A stretch of DNA of 64,000 bases. Origin: Dastarcus helophoroides. Taxonomy: Eukaryota; Arthropoda; Insecta; Coleoptera; Bothrideridae. The stretch lies in the NCBI GenBank assembly GCA_028583605.1, contig CM053331.1, positions 33,939,818 through 34,003,817 on the forward strand, in the 5' to 3' direction. Positions 1-11,914 of this stretch are shown one piece after another. The notes beneath the pieces are model-generated. The model was given only the letters and a program-made list of their open reading frames with translations. It did not search any database and was not told where the DNA came from. Numbering within the stretch: position 1 is the stretch's first letter; each line of letters starts with the position of its first letter. Made by a program: the position numbers and the translations under genes.

Positions 1-3000
1 TTTTAAAAACAAAATCTCTAGTAAAAGTCGAAATTTCAAAAACCATTCTTTGTAAAAAATGTTCACAGAAAAACACAAATTTATAGAAAAAAAAGCAACA
101 TTTCTTGGAAAAAAATTTGAAACATCCTTAGAAGAAAGTCGAATTTTTTTGTTTTTCCCAAAATGTTAAAATTTTTGTAGAACTTTCAGGATTTTTCCAA
201 ATATTTTTTGTCAAAACTACAAAATAAAATGAACTTTAAATTGTCAAAGTATCGTGCAAAAACTTGACATTTTTAAAGCAAATTAGAGGAACATAAAAAA
301 AAATCTGGAGAAGTTGAAACTTCTAGAAGAAATTTTAAGAACAACACATTCAGGAAAAATGGAAATTTCGAGAAAATTTCTTTTTATAAAATATTTAGGA
401 AAAATGAAAACTGCAGAAAAAATCAAAATTTCCTAAACAAAATCGAAATATCTGAAAAAAACTGAAAATTTTTATAGAAAATGAGATTTGAGGTAAACAA
501 AATTTGTATTTCAATTCTTACTTATTAAAAATTACTAAAAAATGTTTTGAAATTTTCGGCCACTTTTCAAAATCTTTGCATTTTTAAAAACTTCGACTAA
601 TTTTTAGGATTTCGACTTTTTTTTTAAATTGTAGCTCTTAAAAAATGTTTGCCTTGTTTTTGACTTTTTTTCGAAATGTTACCTTTTTTTAAAATTTGAC
701 TCGTTAAAATGTCAATTTTAATAAAAGTTTCAACATATTTTTAAAATGTCGACTTTTTAAAAATATCGTCTTTTTTTACCAAATTCCCTTTTTCGAAAAT
801 TTTGAATTTTTTAAAAATCTCGCCCTTTTTCCGAATTTTGAATAATGAAAATTGCTGAAAAATGTTGACTATTTTTGAAATTTTTGGCTGCTTTCCAAAA
901 TCTTGGCATTTTTAAAAACTTCGACTAATTTTTAGGATTTCGACTTTTTTTTCCAAAATTGCAGCTCTTGAAAAATTTTGTTTTCTTTAATTCTGAAAAT
1001 GTTATTTTTTTAAAAAATGTTGTTTACTAATAAGAAATGTTAACTTTTTCCAGAAATATAATCTGCTTTCCCTTGAAATTTTAAGTTTAATCTTTAAATT
1101 TCGATCTTTTTTTTTATCGAAATTTGAATTTTAAATTCGAACTTGACAATTTCAAAAATAAATTTAACATTTCTAGAAAAATTGGAAATTCCGATTCAGA
1201 ATTTTCTTTAGTCCTACAGTAGTGGAGAAATAGAGAAATAGAGAAATATGAAATTGTAAAAAATGTTAAAATTTACAAGGTTCATTTGTTCTTGAAATTT
1301 CAATATTTTTCCCAAAGTTTTCTTATTTTTATGCAAATTAGAAGTTTATTTTTCCTAAACTTATACTTAACAATTTTTAGTTTCTTATCAAAACTTTTAA
1401 ATTTCCAAAAGAAATTAGAGAGAAATTAAAATTTCTACAGGAAAAAACATTTTAAAAACAAAATCTCCAGGAAAAGTCGAAATTTCAAAAAACATTCTTT
1501 GTAAAAAATGTTCACAGAAAAACACAACTTTATAGAAAAAAAGCAACATTTCTTGGAAAAAAATAGAAATTTGAAAAAAATTTGAAACATCCTTAGAATT
1601 TTTTTGTTTTTCCCAAAATGTTAAAATTTTTGTAGAACTTTCAGGTTTTTTCCAAATATTTTTTGTCAAAACTACAAAATAAAATGAACTTTAAATTGTC
1701 AAAGTATCGTGCAAAAACTTGACATTTTTAAAGCAAATTAGAGGAACACAAAGAAAAATCTGAAGTTGGAACTTCTAGAAGAAATTTTAAGAACAACACT
1801 TTCAGGAAAAATGGAAATTTCGAGAAAATTTCTTTTTATAAAATATTTAGGAAAAATGAAAACTGCAGAAATAATCAAAATTTCCTAAACAAAATCGAAA
1901 TATCTGAAAAAAACTGAAAATTTTTATAGAAAATGAGATTTGAGGTAAACAAAATTTGTATTTCAATTCTTACTTATTAAAAATTACTAAAAAATGTTTT
2001 GAAATTTTCGGCCACTTTTCAAAATCTTTGCATTTTTAAAAACTTCGACTAATTTTTAGGATTTCGACCTTTTTTTTTAAATTGTAGCTCTTAAAAAATG
2101 TTTGCCTTGTTTTTGACTTTTTTTCGAAATGTTACCTTTTTTTAAAATTTGACTCGTTAAAATGTCAATTTTAATAAAAGTTTCAACATATTTTTAAAAT
2201 GTCGACTTTTTAAAAATATCGTCTTTTTTTACCAAATTCCCTTTTTCGAAAATTTAGAATTTTTTAAAAATCTCGCCCTTTTTCCGAATTTTGAATAAAA
2301 AAAATTGCTTTTTTAAAAAAATGTTGACTATTTTTGAAATTTTTGGCTACTTTCCAAAATCTTGGCATTTTTAAAAACTTCGACTAATTTTTAGGATTTC
2401 GACTTTTTTTCAAAAATTGCAGCTCTTGAAAAATTTTGTTTTCTTTAATTCTGAAAATGTTATTTTTTTAAAAAATGTTGTTTACTAATAAGAAATGTTA
2501 ACTTTTTCCAGAAATATAATCTGCTTTCCCTTGAAATTTTAAGTTTAATCTTTAAATTTCGATCTTTTTTTTTATCGAAATTTGAATTTTAAATTCGAAC
2601 CTTGACAATTTCAAAAATAAATTTAACATTTCTAGAAAAATTGGAAATTCCGATTCAGAATTTTCTTTAGTCCTACAGTAGTGGAGAAATAGAGAAATAG
2701 AGAAATATGAAATTGTAAAAAATGTTAAAATTTACAAGGTTCATTTGTTCTTGAAATTTCAATATTTTTCCCAAAGTTTTCTTATTTTTATGCAAATTAG
2801 AAGTTTATTTTTCCTAAACTTATACTTAACAATTTTTAGTTTCTTATCAAAACTTTTAAATTTCCAAAAGAAATTAGAGAGAAATTAAAATTTCTACAGG
2901 AAAAAATATTTTAAAAACAAAATCTCTAGGAAAAGTCGAAATTTCAAAAAACATTCTTTGTAAAAAATGTTCACAGAAAAACACAACTTTATAGAAAAAA

Positions 3001-3880
3001 AGCAACATTTCTTGGAAAAAAATAGAAATTTAAAAAAAAATTTGAAACATCCTTAGAATTTTTTTGTTTTTCCCAAAATGTTAAAATTTTTGTAGAACTT
3101 TCAGGTTTTTTCCAAATATTTTTTGTCAAAACTACAAAATAAAATGAACTTTAAATTGTCAAAGTATCGTGCAAAAACTTGACATTTTTAAAGCAAATTA
3201 GAGGAACACAAAGAAAAATCTGAAGTTGGAACTTCTAGAAGAAATTTTAAGAACAACACTTTCAGGAAAAATGGAAATTTCGAGAAAATTTCTTTTTATA
3301 AAATATTTAGGAAAAATGAAAACTGCAGAAAAAATCAAAATTTCCTAAACGAAATCGAAATATCTGAAAAAAACTGAAAATTTTTATAGAAAATGAGATT
3401 TGAGGCAAACAAAATTTGTATTTCAATTCTTACTTATTAAAAATTACTAAAAAATGTTTTGAAATTTTCGGCCACTTTTCAAAATCTTTGCATTTTTAAA
3501 AACTTCGACTAATTTTTAGGATTTCGACTTTTTTTTTAAATTGTAGCTCTTAAAAAATGTTTGCCTTGTTTTTGACTTTTTTTCGAAATGTTACCTTTTT
3601 TTAAAATTTGACTCGTTAAAATGTCAATTTTAATAAAAGTTTCAACATACTTTTAAAATGTCGACTTTTTAAAAATATCGTCTTTTTTTACCAAATTCCC
3701 TTTTTCGAAAATTTAGAATTTTTTAAAAATCTCGCCCTTTTTCCGAATTTTGAATAATGAAAATTGCTTTTTTAAAAAAATGTTGACTATTTTTGAAATT
3801 TTTGGCTGCTTTCCAAAATCTTGTCATTTTTAAAAACTTCGACTAATTTTTATAATTTCGACATTTTTTTCAAAATTGCA
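1..3880. repeat. 1.45-kb higher-order tandem repeat, 3 copies
   Basis: The same 1.45-kb text begins at 1, 1450 and 2909 (spacings 1449 and 1459). The first two copies are complete and the third runs to about 3880 before it diverges. Copies differ mainly by single substitutions and small indels, for example an extra stretch in copy 1 near 130-145, so the duplication looks fairly recent. Each unit is A-rich in its first 480 bases and T-rich afterwards. It contains an internal sub-repeat of about 330 bp: the segment at 550-636 recurs at 877-970. No credible coding frame is present; an 84-codon minus-strand frame at 1415-1669 is low-complexity. Confidence 0.93.
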
Positions 3881-4536
3881 GCTTTTTTTTTGGCTTGTTT
3901 TTGACTTTTTGCAAAAAATTTAACTTTGTTAAAACTTTATAGTTGTAAAAGGTTTAATTTTCGTTAATGTTTCAAGATATTTTCAAAATGTCGACTTGTT
4001 GAAAAATTCGTCTTTTTTCAAAAACTCCACCATTTTGAAGATATGAAACTTTTCAAAAATCTCGTCTTTTTTCCGAACTTTGAATCAAGAAAATTCCTTT
4101 TTTTTTTAACTTTTGACTATTTTTTAAATCTTTGGCTACTTTCCAAAATCTTGGCACTTTTAAAAACTTCGACTAATTTTTAGGATTTCGACTTTTTTTT
4201 CAAAATCGCAGCTCTTAGAAAGTTTTTGACTTTTTTTCAGAAGTTTTAACTTTGTTAAAACTTATACTCGTTAAAGTTTTTTCATAATTGCAGCTCTTAG
4301 GAAATTATTTACTTATTTTTGACTTTTGTTCAAAAGTTTTAACTTTTTTAAAACTTATACTGGTTAAAAAAAAATTTGAAAAATTTTTCTTTCCTATTTT
4401 GTAAATCAACTATTTATTCAAAGTTTTTGATTTTTTGCAAATATATAAAATTTTTCCTATTTTGTCATTTTCGACTATTTTCAAAATTTCGATTTTCTTT
4501 GTTTAGGAATCTTGACTTCTTTCATAATTTCAATAT
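3881..4536. repeat. Decayed relatives of the upstream 1.45-kb repeat
   Basis: This stretch is T-rich and repeats the 'aaaacttcgactaattttta' theme of the upstream unit at about 3830, 4160 and (more weakly) 4270, with other wording in between. It reads as an older, diverged edge of the array. No gene is seen. Confidence 0.65.
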
Positions 4537-4654
4537 TGTAACGCAATGTAAATAGATGGAATAGAATTTAAAATAGAATTGTATAATTTACTAAATAAAA
4601 AAAGTTTCTAGAAAGATCTGATAGGGGGAAAACGGCCGCGATAACGAAACAAAT

Positions 4655-4701
4655 GGTAGATAAGCGTTCCAGAAATTTCGGGAACGTAAGCCTTATCTAC
4701 C
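4655..4701. promoter_or_regulatory. Inverted GATA-type sites in LTR copy 1 U3
   Basis: GGTAGATAAG at 4655-4664 is the exact reverse complement of CTTATCTACC at 4692-4701. Each arm carries AGATAAG, which matches the WGATAR consensus of GATA transcription factors. The pair lies about 30 bp upstream of the TATA box. The other two LTR copies have GGCAGATAAG/CTTATCTGCC, so a base pair has changed on both sides together. The regulatory role is inferred. Confidence 0.55.
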
Positions 4702-4730
4702 GAAAAGTTCTAGAAGCTGGGGGCCAAAAC

Positions 4731-4766
4731 TATAAAAGGCGGTCAGCTTTCCTTCGAGTCAGTCAG
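4731..4766 (+). promoter_or_regulatory. LTR copy 1 core promoter (TATA box and initiator)
   Basis: TATAAAA starts at 4731, and TCAGTC, an arthropod initiator match, places the likely start A near 4761, 30 bp downstream. This is normal pol II spacing. The same arrangement is kept in the other two LTRs. Confidence 0.75.
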
Positions 4767-4851
4767 TTAGAATCAGTGTAATTATTGAGTTAGTAGAAGT
4801 CAACAATAAGTGAGTTAATTGTCAATTGTGGTGATCAAAGTTGAATTCAGT

Positions 4852-4857
4852 AATAAA
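4852..4857 (+). promoter_or_regulatory. LTR copy 1 polyadenylation signal
   Basis: AATAAA lies 51 bp before the LTR end, in the expected R/U5 position. It is conserved in the other copies. Confidence 0.65.
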
Positions 4858-4940
4858 GTGGGAATAATCCATCACGTGTATCAATTCGAACCGATAACGC
4901 ACGTAACAATATTTTCGACTATCTTCAAAATTTCGATTTT

Positions 4941-4972
4941 CTTTATTTAGGAATCTTGATTCCTAAATAAAG
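4941..4972. repeat. Perfect 15-bp hairpin
   Basis: The arms at 4941-4955 and 4958-4972 are exact reverse complements, separated by two bases. The arm sequence matches the text just before the LTR (about 4498-4513), so the hairpin may be a local inverted duplication of that stretch. Confidence 0.8.
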
Positions 4973-6344
4973 AATTCCTTGATTTGATTTTATAATTTAA
5001 ATATTTTAAAAAATTAGTCAGTTTCAAATTTTGACTTAATTGAATGTTTCGACTTTTGTTCGAAACTTAAACTTTTTTTTGAAAATTTTGACTCTAAAAT
5101 TGTAACTTTTTTTAAAAATGTCAACATCTTTTTAAAATTGATTTTTGTTTTAAATTTCCACTAGTTTAAAAATTCGAAAAATGTTAAAATTTGGTTTTCT
5201 TCCCAGCTTTTTGAATTATTTTAAAAATTTGGTTTTTTATTCAACAATTTTCGAATTTTTGGAAAATTTCGCACCTTATTTTTAAATTTCGACTGTTTTT
5301 TTTTTTCAGAGTTCTAGCTAATAGCTTTTAAAATGTCAGAATTTTAAAAAATTAAAAAATAACCGAAACTTTCAAAAAAACTTGAGTTTAAATTTTCTAA
5401 GAATTCAAAATTTTGAAAAACCGACGAAATTTTCAAATAAACATTACATTTTGAAAAAACAATGGCAATATTTTTATAAAAACCGAACTTAAAAGAGTCG
5501 AAATTTTCCATAAAGAGTTTAAACTTTGAAAAAAGGTGAAAATTGTGTAAAAAATCAAAACTTTGAAAAATGGCATAATTCTCATAAAACCCTAAATTTT
5601 CAAGATAAAAGGTCAACATTTTCAAAAAAATGAAAAGCAATATTTTGAAAAATTTTCGAGATTTGAAAAAAATGGAAAATATTTCAAAAACGCCAAAGCA
5701 TTGAAATTTTCAAAAGAAAAAGGTTGACAATTTTAAAAAAGTGCGACATTTTCAAAACAACTCAATATTTTTTCAAAAATGTAATTTTTAAAATAATTCA
5801 AAAAATTCGAACGAAACGCTTTCTTTCCAAATTCTTGAACTATTCTGAAAATTTCAAAACACCTAAAAAGTTTTTGAAAAAGTCGAAAATTAAATAAAAT
5901 TAAATTTAGAAAACTATTGAAAGTTTTCAAAATTTTAGAGTCAAAATTATCAAAAGAAGTTATAATTTTTAAAAAACTCGAAAATTGAAAAAATCGAAAT
6001 TTCGGAAAACGTCATGATTTTTACGAAAAATTGAAATTTTCTGAAAAAACATCAGTTCCTAAAAAAATAGAAATTGTGCAAAAAAGGCAACATTTTAAGA
6101 AAATTTAGAGATTTTGAAAAAATCGTAAAAATTTTTTACCAAAAAAAAAAAGTCAAAACTACGGAAAATAGTCGAACTTTTTAAAACGACGCTTAAAAAT
6201 TAAAAAAAAAACAGATATTTAAATAAAAATTATTTTTTTTAAATGAAATTTTCACATTAATTCAAAAATTTGAAAAGATCGAAATTTCAATATATTTAAA
6301 TTTTCGACTATTTTAAAAATGTTGCAATTATTAAAATAATTGAA

Positions 6345-6376
6345 AGATTTGGAAAGAAAGCGATCTTTCCAAATCT
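6345..6376. repeat. Perfect 12-bp hairpin
   Basis: AGATTTGGAAAG (6345-6356) pairs with CTTTCCAAATCT (6365-6376) across an 8-base loop. Confidence 0.75.
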
Positions 6377-6479
6377 GAATCTTACGTTAGATTGAAATAA
6401 TTATATAAAAAATATGTCAGTCGTTAATAAATTAATGTTTAAAAATTGTTTAGCTCTTAAATCCCCAAGTTCTACCCTT

Positions 6480-7020
6480 CATTTGCCAAATCCCCTAAGA
6501 TGCCGGCTTTCGAAACTTCTACACAACAAAAGAAAATGACACATCGCGGAAGTGACGCCTCAATTTTTTCGAACTACCAAAACGAGACGCCGACACGTCA
6601 ATGTTGTCAACATTATAGGGGGCGTGGCGGTGGCGATGGCGAAGGACAATCACCAGAACGCGAAAAAGACCACGTGAAGTTGGCGTAATGTCGCAAATAT
6701 ACGCGCGCGGCTCGCAGGGCCAGACTGCCGGTCCACGGCTTCCAAGATTTAATGCGCGCGTTCTAGTTTCGCCACTATCCCCCACGTCATTCTCGGATTC
6801 CTTCCCAGACCGGGTCAACATCATCTTTGTGATGACATGCGATCCCCGGTTCATTGATGCATCCCGAGACGTTACGGAGTCACGTCTCGGGATAATAAAA
6901 ATCATCGATGTGTCAGTCATAAACGGACAATGTAACTTAAATTTATTCAAGCCACCTAAGACCATGGACTTAAAAGTAGGATTTTGTTCTGGGGAAGGCA
7001 ACAATCATTCTAAGGGTTCT
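6480..7020. other. GC-rich island with overlapping open frames on both strands
   Basis: Base composition jumps to near-balanced, against very AT-rich flanks. The plus strand is open at 6688-7062 (124 codons, starting MSQIYARGSQGQ), and its last codons run into the fold-back element at 7021. The minus strand is open at 6519-7004 (161 codons). Both frames have mixed, non-repetitive composition, but open antisense frames are also expected from GC-rich DNA with few stops. I recognise no domain, signal peptide or membrane segment. It may be an exon remnant, a piece of an unrecognised multicopy element, or non-coding. I do not call a gene. Confidence 0.45.
6861..6893. repeat. Perfect 12-bp hairpin in the GC-rich island
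   Basis: ATCCCGAGACGT (6861-6872) pairs with ACGTCTCGGGAT (6882-6893) around a 9-base loop. The stem is GC-rich and would be stable in RNA or DNA. There is no T tract after it, so it is not a terminator. Confidence 0.8.
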
Positions 7021-7296
7021 AAGGCTATCCGGTTTTTTTTATTAGGGCAATCAATTTCTTAGGGTGCGTTTAGATTAGACACTTTATTTCGTACATTTTG
7101 ACATAAAATATATTTTCTCTCTGACATAAATGTCAACGATTCTGAGAGAAGCTATCTCCTACCAGCTGTATATATGTTCCGGTGGCTTCTCTCAGGATAG
7201 TTCACACTTATGTCAGAGAAATGTATGGAATAAAGTGTCTAATCTAAACGCACCCTAAGAAATTGATGGCCCTAATAAAAAAACCGGATAACCTTC
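7021..7296. mobile_element. Fold-back MITE-like element
   Basis: The 276-bp element is almost wholly self-complementary. The outer arms begin AAGGCTATCCGG and end CCGGATAACCTT. Next inward comes the block 'agggtgcgtttagattagac' and its complement, and then matching 'ctctgacata' and 'gagagaagc' segments around a short centre near 7155-7175. The two arms agree closely with small indels. There is no coding capacity. TA is present on both sides of the inner GGGTGCG/CGCACCC block, which would suit a Tc1/mariner-type footprint, but the outer arms extend beyond it, so the true ends and family are uncertain. Confidence 0.8.
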
Positions 7297-9170
7297 GATT
7301 ATATGAATATGTATATTTTCACTTAACTACACAAATGAGGAGATAAAATTTCCAGATCGAAGTTGAAATTTCGAAAAAAAACCAAACTTCGCGAAGAAAA
7401 ACTGAATTTAAAACAAAAACCGATTCTTTCGCAAACCTTCGAAAAATGTAGAAATTCCAAAATAAAAGTTGAAATTTCCAGAGGTCGAATTTTGTGAAAA
7501 CAAGACGCAATTTCCAGAAAAATCGAGTTTAGAGAGAAGAGTTGCAATTTTCAAAAATATTTCTGTCAGAAATTTTCCTTTATATTTAAATTTTGACGTA
7601 ACCTTAAAAATGTATAAGAAATTTTTTCTTCAAATGTCCTGAAAATAATCTCGGAATTTTGTTATTAAAATTTCGATACAATTTTGGAAAACTAAACGAA
7701 TTTTGAGAAAAAGTCGAAATTTCCAAAAAAGTCGAAATTTCCAAAAAAAGCCAAAAAGTCGTAATTTCAAAAACAGTCGAAATTCTGAAAAAAGTCGAAA
7801 TTTTAATAAAAAGATGTAAAGTCGAATTTTAAGTAAAAATTTTCAAAAAGAGACAAATCGTTTCTACAACAAGACAAATTTTGAGAAAAAAGCCGAAAGC
7901 ACGAAAACCAAATTAAAAAAAAAATGAGAAAAAGTCAACATGAAACAGATGTATTTCGAAAAAAAAACAGTGTTTGAAAACTGCCATCACAATTTCGAAT
8001 TTCAACAAAATATTCAAAAATTTCAAATGATAATCCAATTTTGAAAGGAAAAGGTAGAATTTTGAGAAAGTCATAATTTCGAAAAAAACGAATTTCGCAA
8101 ATAATCCAATTTTTGAGAAAAAGCCGGAATTGTCAGAAAATCAATTTTAAAATAAAAATGTAATCGTTTGAGAAAACTTCACAAATGTGAAAAAATTCGA
8201 CAAAAGTCGAAAAATTCGAAAATTGTAAAAAAAAGTCGAAATTTCCAAAAATCGAATTTAGTGACAAAAAAAAGTTGCAAGTTTTAGACAACGTCGAATT
8301 TAGAGAAATAAAATTAGCAATTTCCAAAAATACGTTTCTTTGAAATTGTTACTTTTTTTATTTAAATTTTGACGTAATTAAAATTGAATTAACAAAAATT
8401 CATCTCTTAGAATTTTTAAAAATTATTTTTCACAATATTTTTATTTTTTTATAAACATTTCGATCCAATTTAGAGAAAATAAACCAATTTTGAGAAAGTT
8501 GAAATAAGGAAAAGTTAATCACAAGGAAAACTTCGCACATTTCCAGAAAAGTCGATTTGAAAATAAAGCGACTTTTAAGATACAAGTTAAAAATGTCGGT
8601 CAAATTTGAAAAGATCGAAATTTTCAGAAAAAGACTTGTTTTAGGAAAACGGGAGGATTTTTGAAACAAAAAGGCGATTTTTGATACAAAAACGGATTTT
8701 GTGAATAAACTCGAAATTTCGGTAAAAACGAATTTTGAGGAAGAGAGAATTTCAGAAAAATAAACAATTTTAAGAAAAAAAAATCAAATTGTCGAGAAAA
8801 ACACGAATTTTGAGGAAAACTTGAATATTTAGGGAAATAATAAATATTGAATTTGGAAATAATAAATCAAATCAAAGACAAATATTAAAAAATCATCAAA
8901 ATTTCTGGGAAGTCAGATTTTTGACTGACCGAAATTTTCACAAAATGTTAAGAAAACTGGCGGAATTTCGAAAAAAGGTGCTATTTTGAAATGGCGAAAA
9001 AGTTCGATTTTTTTTTGTGTCCAATTTTAAAAAAAAAAAGTCCAAGTTTGCGACTAAAATTGACATTGAAAAATAGATGCATTTTGAAAAAATGATCGAA
9101 ATTTCGAGAAAAAAACGAAACACGAATTTCGAGACAAAAATTCGAAATTATGAAAAAATTCAAATATTTG
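7297..9170. other. A-rich degenerate repeat DNA, no gene seen
   Basis: The text consists of irregular 'gtcgaaatttccaaaaa' phrases, roughly 18-25 bp apart, without a stable period. Short minus-strand frames (7319-7547, 8133-8327, 8430-8669, 8938-9163) are low-complexity F/L/S/K/N strings. This appears to be an older form of the arrays that start at about 9.2 kb. Confidence 0.6.
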
Positions 9171-9229
9171 GCAAACGGAAACTTTGGAGAAGCAAACTAA
9201 AAATTTCTGGGAAAATGCAAAATTTTTGT

Positions 9230-10680
9230 AAAAGTTCGAACTTTTGGGAAAAATTTAAACTTTTGAAAAAAATTCGAATATTTAGAAAACTTGTGGAATA
9301 AATTCCACCTCGGGAAAAATTCCAACTCTTGGGCAAAATTTGAACTCTTGGAAAAAATTCTAATTTTGGGGAAAAATTCGAACTTTTGGGAAAAATTTAA
9401 ACTTTTGAAAAAAATTCCAACTTTTAGGAAAAATTTCGAACTTTTGGAAAAAATTCGAACTTGTGGAATAAATTCGACCTTGGGAAAAATTCGAACTCTT
9501 GGGCAAAATTCGAACTCTTGGAAAAAATTCGAACTTTGTGGAAAAAATTCGAACTTTGTGGAAAAAATTCGAACTTTTGAGAAAAATTCGAACTTTTGGG
9601 AAAAATTCAAATTTCTCGGAAAAATTCGAACTTTTGGGAAAAATTCAAATTGTTGGAAAAATTTTGAACTTTTGGAAAAAATTCGAACTTTTGGGAAAAA
9701 TTCGAACTTTTGAGAAATATTTAAAATGTCGAAAAAATTCGAACTTTTGGGAAAAATTCAAATTGTTGGAAAAATTTCGAACTTTTGGAAAAAATTCGAA
9801 CTTTTGGGAAAAATTCGAACTTTGGGAAAAATTTCGAACTTTTGGAAAAAATTCGAACTCTTGGGAAAAATGCGAACTCTTGGGCAAAATTCGAACTCTT
9901 GGAAAAAATTCTAATTTTGGAGAAACATTCGAACTTTGTGCAAAAAATTCGAACTTTTGAGAAAAATTCGAACTTTTGAGAAAAATTCGAACTTTTGGGA
10001 AAAATTCAAACTTCTGAGACAAATTCAAATTTCTCGGAAAAATTCGAACTCTTGGAAAAAATTCGAACTTTGGGAAAAATTTCGAACTTTTGGAAAAAAT
10101 TCGAACTCTTGGGAAAAATTCAAACTCTTGGGAAAAATTCGAACTCTTGGAAAAAATTATAATTTTGGAGAAAAATTCAAACGTTTGGGAAAAGTCAAAC
10201 TTTGGGGAAAAATTCGAACTTTTGGGAAAAATTCGAACTTTTGGGAAAAATTCGAACTTTTGAGGAAAATTCAAACTTCTCGAAAAAATTCGAACTTTTA
10301 AGAAAAATTCAAATTGTTGGAAAAATTTCAACGTTGGAAAAAATTCGAACTTTTGGGAAAAATTCGAACTCTTGGAAAAAATTCGAACTCTTGGGAAAAT
10401 TCGAACTCTTGGGCAAAATTCGAATTCTAGGAAAAAATTATAATTTTGGAGAAAAATTCGAACTTTGGCGAAAAATTCGAACTTTTGAGAAAAATTCAAA
10501 CTTTTCAGAAAAAGTCGAACTTTGGGGAAAAATTCGAACTTTTGGGAAAAATTCAAACTTTTGAGGAAAATTCAAACTTTTCCAAAAAATTCGAACTTTT
10601 GCAAAAAATTCTAACTTTTGGGAAAAATTCGAACTGTTGGGAAAAATCCAAAATTTTGACAAAAAATCAAACTTGGAAAA
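9230..10680 (+). repeat. Expanded 19-bp minisatellite (about 75 units by length)
   Basis: The unit consensus is TTCGAACTTTTGGGAAAAA with frequent one-base indels and point changes (cttttgag, ctcttggg, ctttgtgg). Because 19 is not a multiple of 3, three units (57 bp) restore the frame and give a 19-residue peptide period. Neither strand's units contain stops, so long frames appear in several phases (for example 9499-9960, 9936-10301 and minus 9645-10556). These should not be annotated as proteins. Confidence 0.95.
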
Positions 10681-11224
10681 AAAAAAAATTTTGAGAAAAA
10701 GATTTTCAGGAGCTTAAAGGATTAGATTTCGAGATAAAGTCGAAATTTTAGAAAAGGACGAATATTGAGAAACGTCGAAATTTCCATAAAAAACGATTTT
10801 GAAGGAAAAAATTGAATTAACCAAATGTAACAAAAAATTTAGAAAAAAATTCCAAACTGAGAAAATTGTCGAAATTTCGAAAAAAAGATCAAAATTTCAA
10901 GAAAAAGATCGAAATTTCAAGGAGGGTCAAAATTTCTAAAAAAAAGTCAAAATGTAGGAAAAATCCGAAATTTTTCAAGAGTTTAAATTTTGTTTAAATT
11001 TTGTTTAAATTTTGTTTAAATTTTAAATAAAACCGAAATCAAAAAAAGGTGGACATTTTCTGACTATCAATCAAAATTTGGAAAAAAAGACGAATTTGGA
11101 GCAAATTTCCAGGAATTAAAATGGTAAAGTAAAAATAAAAATGTGAAAATAAACAGAAAAAAATTTAAATCTGGAAAATGGAAACTTTGGGGAAGTAAAA
11201 TAAAATTTTATGGGAAAATGCAAA

Positions 11225-11400
11225 CCTTTTGTAAAAATTCGAACTTTTGGGAAAAAAGCGATCTTTTGGGAAAAATTCCAACTATTGGGAAAAATTTCAA
11301 CTTTTGGGAAAAATTTAAACTTTTGGGAAAATTTTAAACATTTGGGAAAAATTCGAACTTTTGGGAAAAAATTTTGGGAAGAAATTTGGTAAAAAATTGA
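11225..11400 (+). repeat. Short 19-bp core array, module 2
   Basis: About nine units of the same 19-bp motif follow the module lead-in and precede the 'aggagttaaaggataagat' trailer. Confidence 0.85.
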
Positions 11401-11914
11401 ACTTTTGGAAAAAAGACGAATTTTGAGGAGAAGTTGGGATTTTTAGGAGTTAAAGGATAAGATTTCGGGATAAAGTCGAAATTTTAGAAAAGGACGGATT
11501 TTGAGGAAATGTCGAAATTTCCAGAAAAAACGATTTTCAAGGAAAAAATTGAATTTACCAAAAATAAAAACGAATTTAGAAAAAAATTCTAAACATTGAG
11601 AAAAATGTCGAAATTTCGGGGAACGGGTCAAAATGCCTAAAAAAAAATCGAAATTGAGGAAAAATTCAAAATTTTCCAGAAGGAGTTTAAATGTTGTCTA
11701 AATTTTAAATAAAGTCGAAAGTAAAAAAAAGGTGGAAATTTTCCGACTATCAATCAAAATTTGGAAAAAAAAGACGAACTTGGAGCACATTTCCAGGAAT
11801 TAAAATGCTAAACTAAAAATAAAAATTTTGTGAAAATAAACAGAAAAAAATTTAAATCTTTGGAAAATGGATACTTTGGGAAAGCAAAATAAAAATTTCT
11901 GAGAAAATGCAAAA

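Larger units (their letters stand above)
4537..4908 (+). mobile_element. Solo LTR, copy 1 (Ty3/Gypsy-like)
   Basis: A 372-bp element starts with TGTAACGC and ends with ACGTAACA. It is flanked by the 4-bp direct repeat ATAT (4533-4536 and 4909-4912), the expected footprint of LTR-retrotransposon integration. Related copies lie at 31175-31538 and 40393-40760 on the opposite strand. Inside are a TATA box, an initiator and an AATAAA signal in LTR order. No internal retrotransposon region, gag/pol frame or second LTR is adjacent, so this is a solo LTR left by LTR-LTR recombination. A 4-bp duplication fits Ty3/Gypsy-type elements, but without pol the superfamily is only inferred. This copy is the most diverged of the three. 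Confidence 0.88.
4913..6480. other. AT-rich degenerate repeat DNA, no gene seen
   Basis: The first part is T-rich and from about 5340 it becomes A-rich, with loose 'aaattttcaaaa' and 'gtcgaaatttt' phrases. Two minus-strand frames (5344-5640 and 5733-5930) are composed almost only of F, L, N, K, S and I and are by-products of composition. A 12-bp perfect hairpin sits at 6345-6376. Confidence 0.6.

Noticed and set aside
6861..6893. Bacterial-type rho-independent terminator
   Set aside because: The hairpin is strong, but no T tract follows and the window is eukaryotic.
9499..10564. Long overlapping frames on both strands (up to 303 codons, minus 9645-10556)
   Set aside because: They are periodic by-products of a stop-free 19-bp repeat; the peptide period is 19 residues, and all phases and both strands are open.
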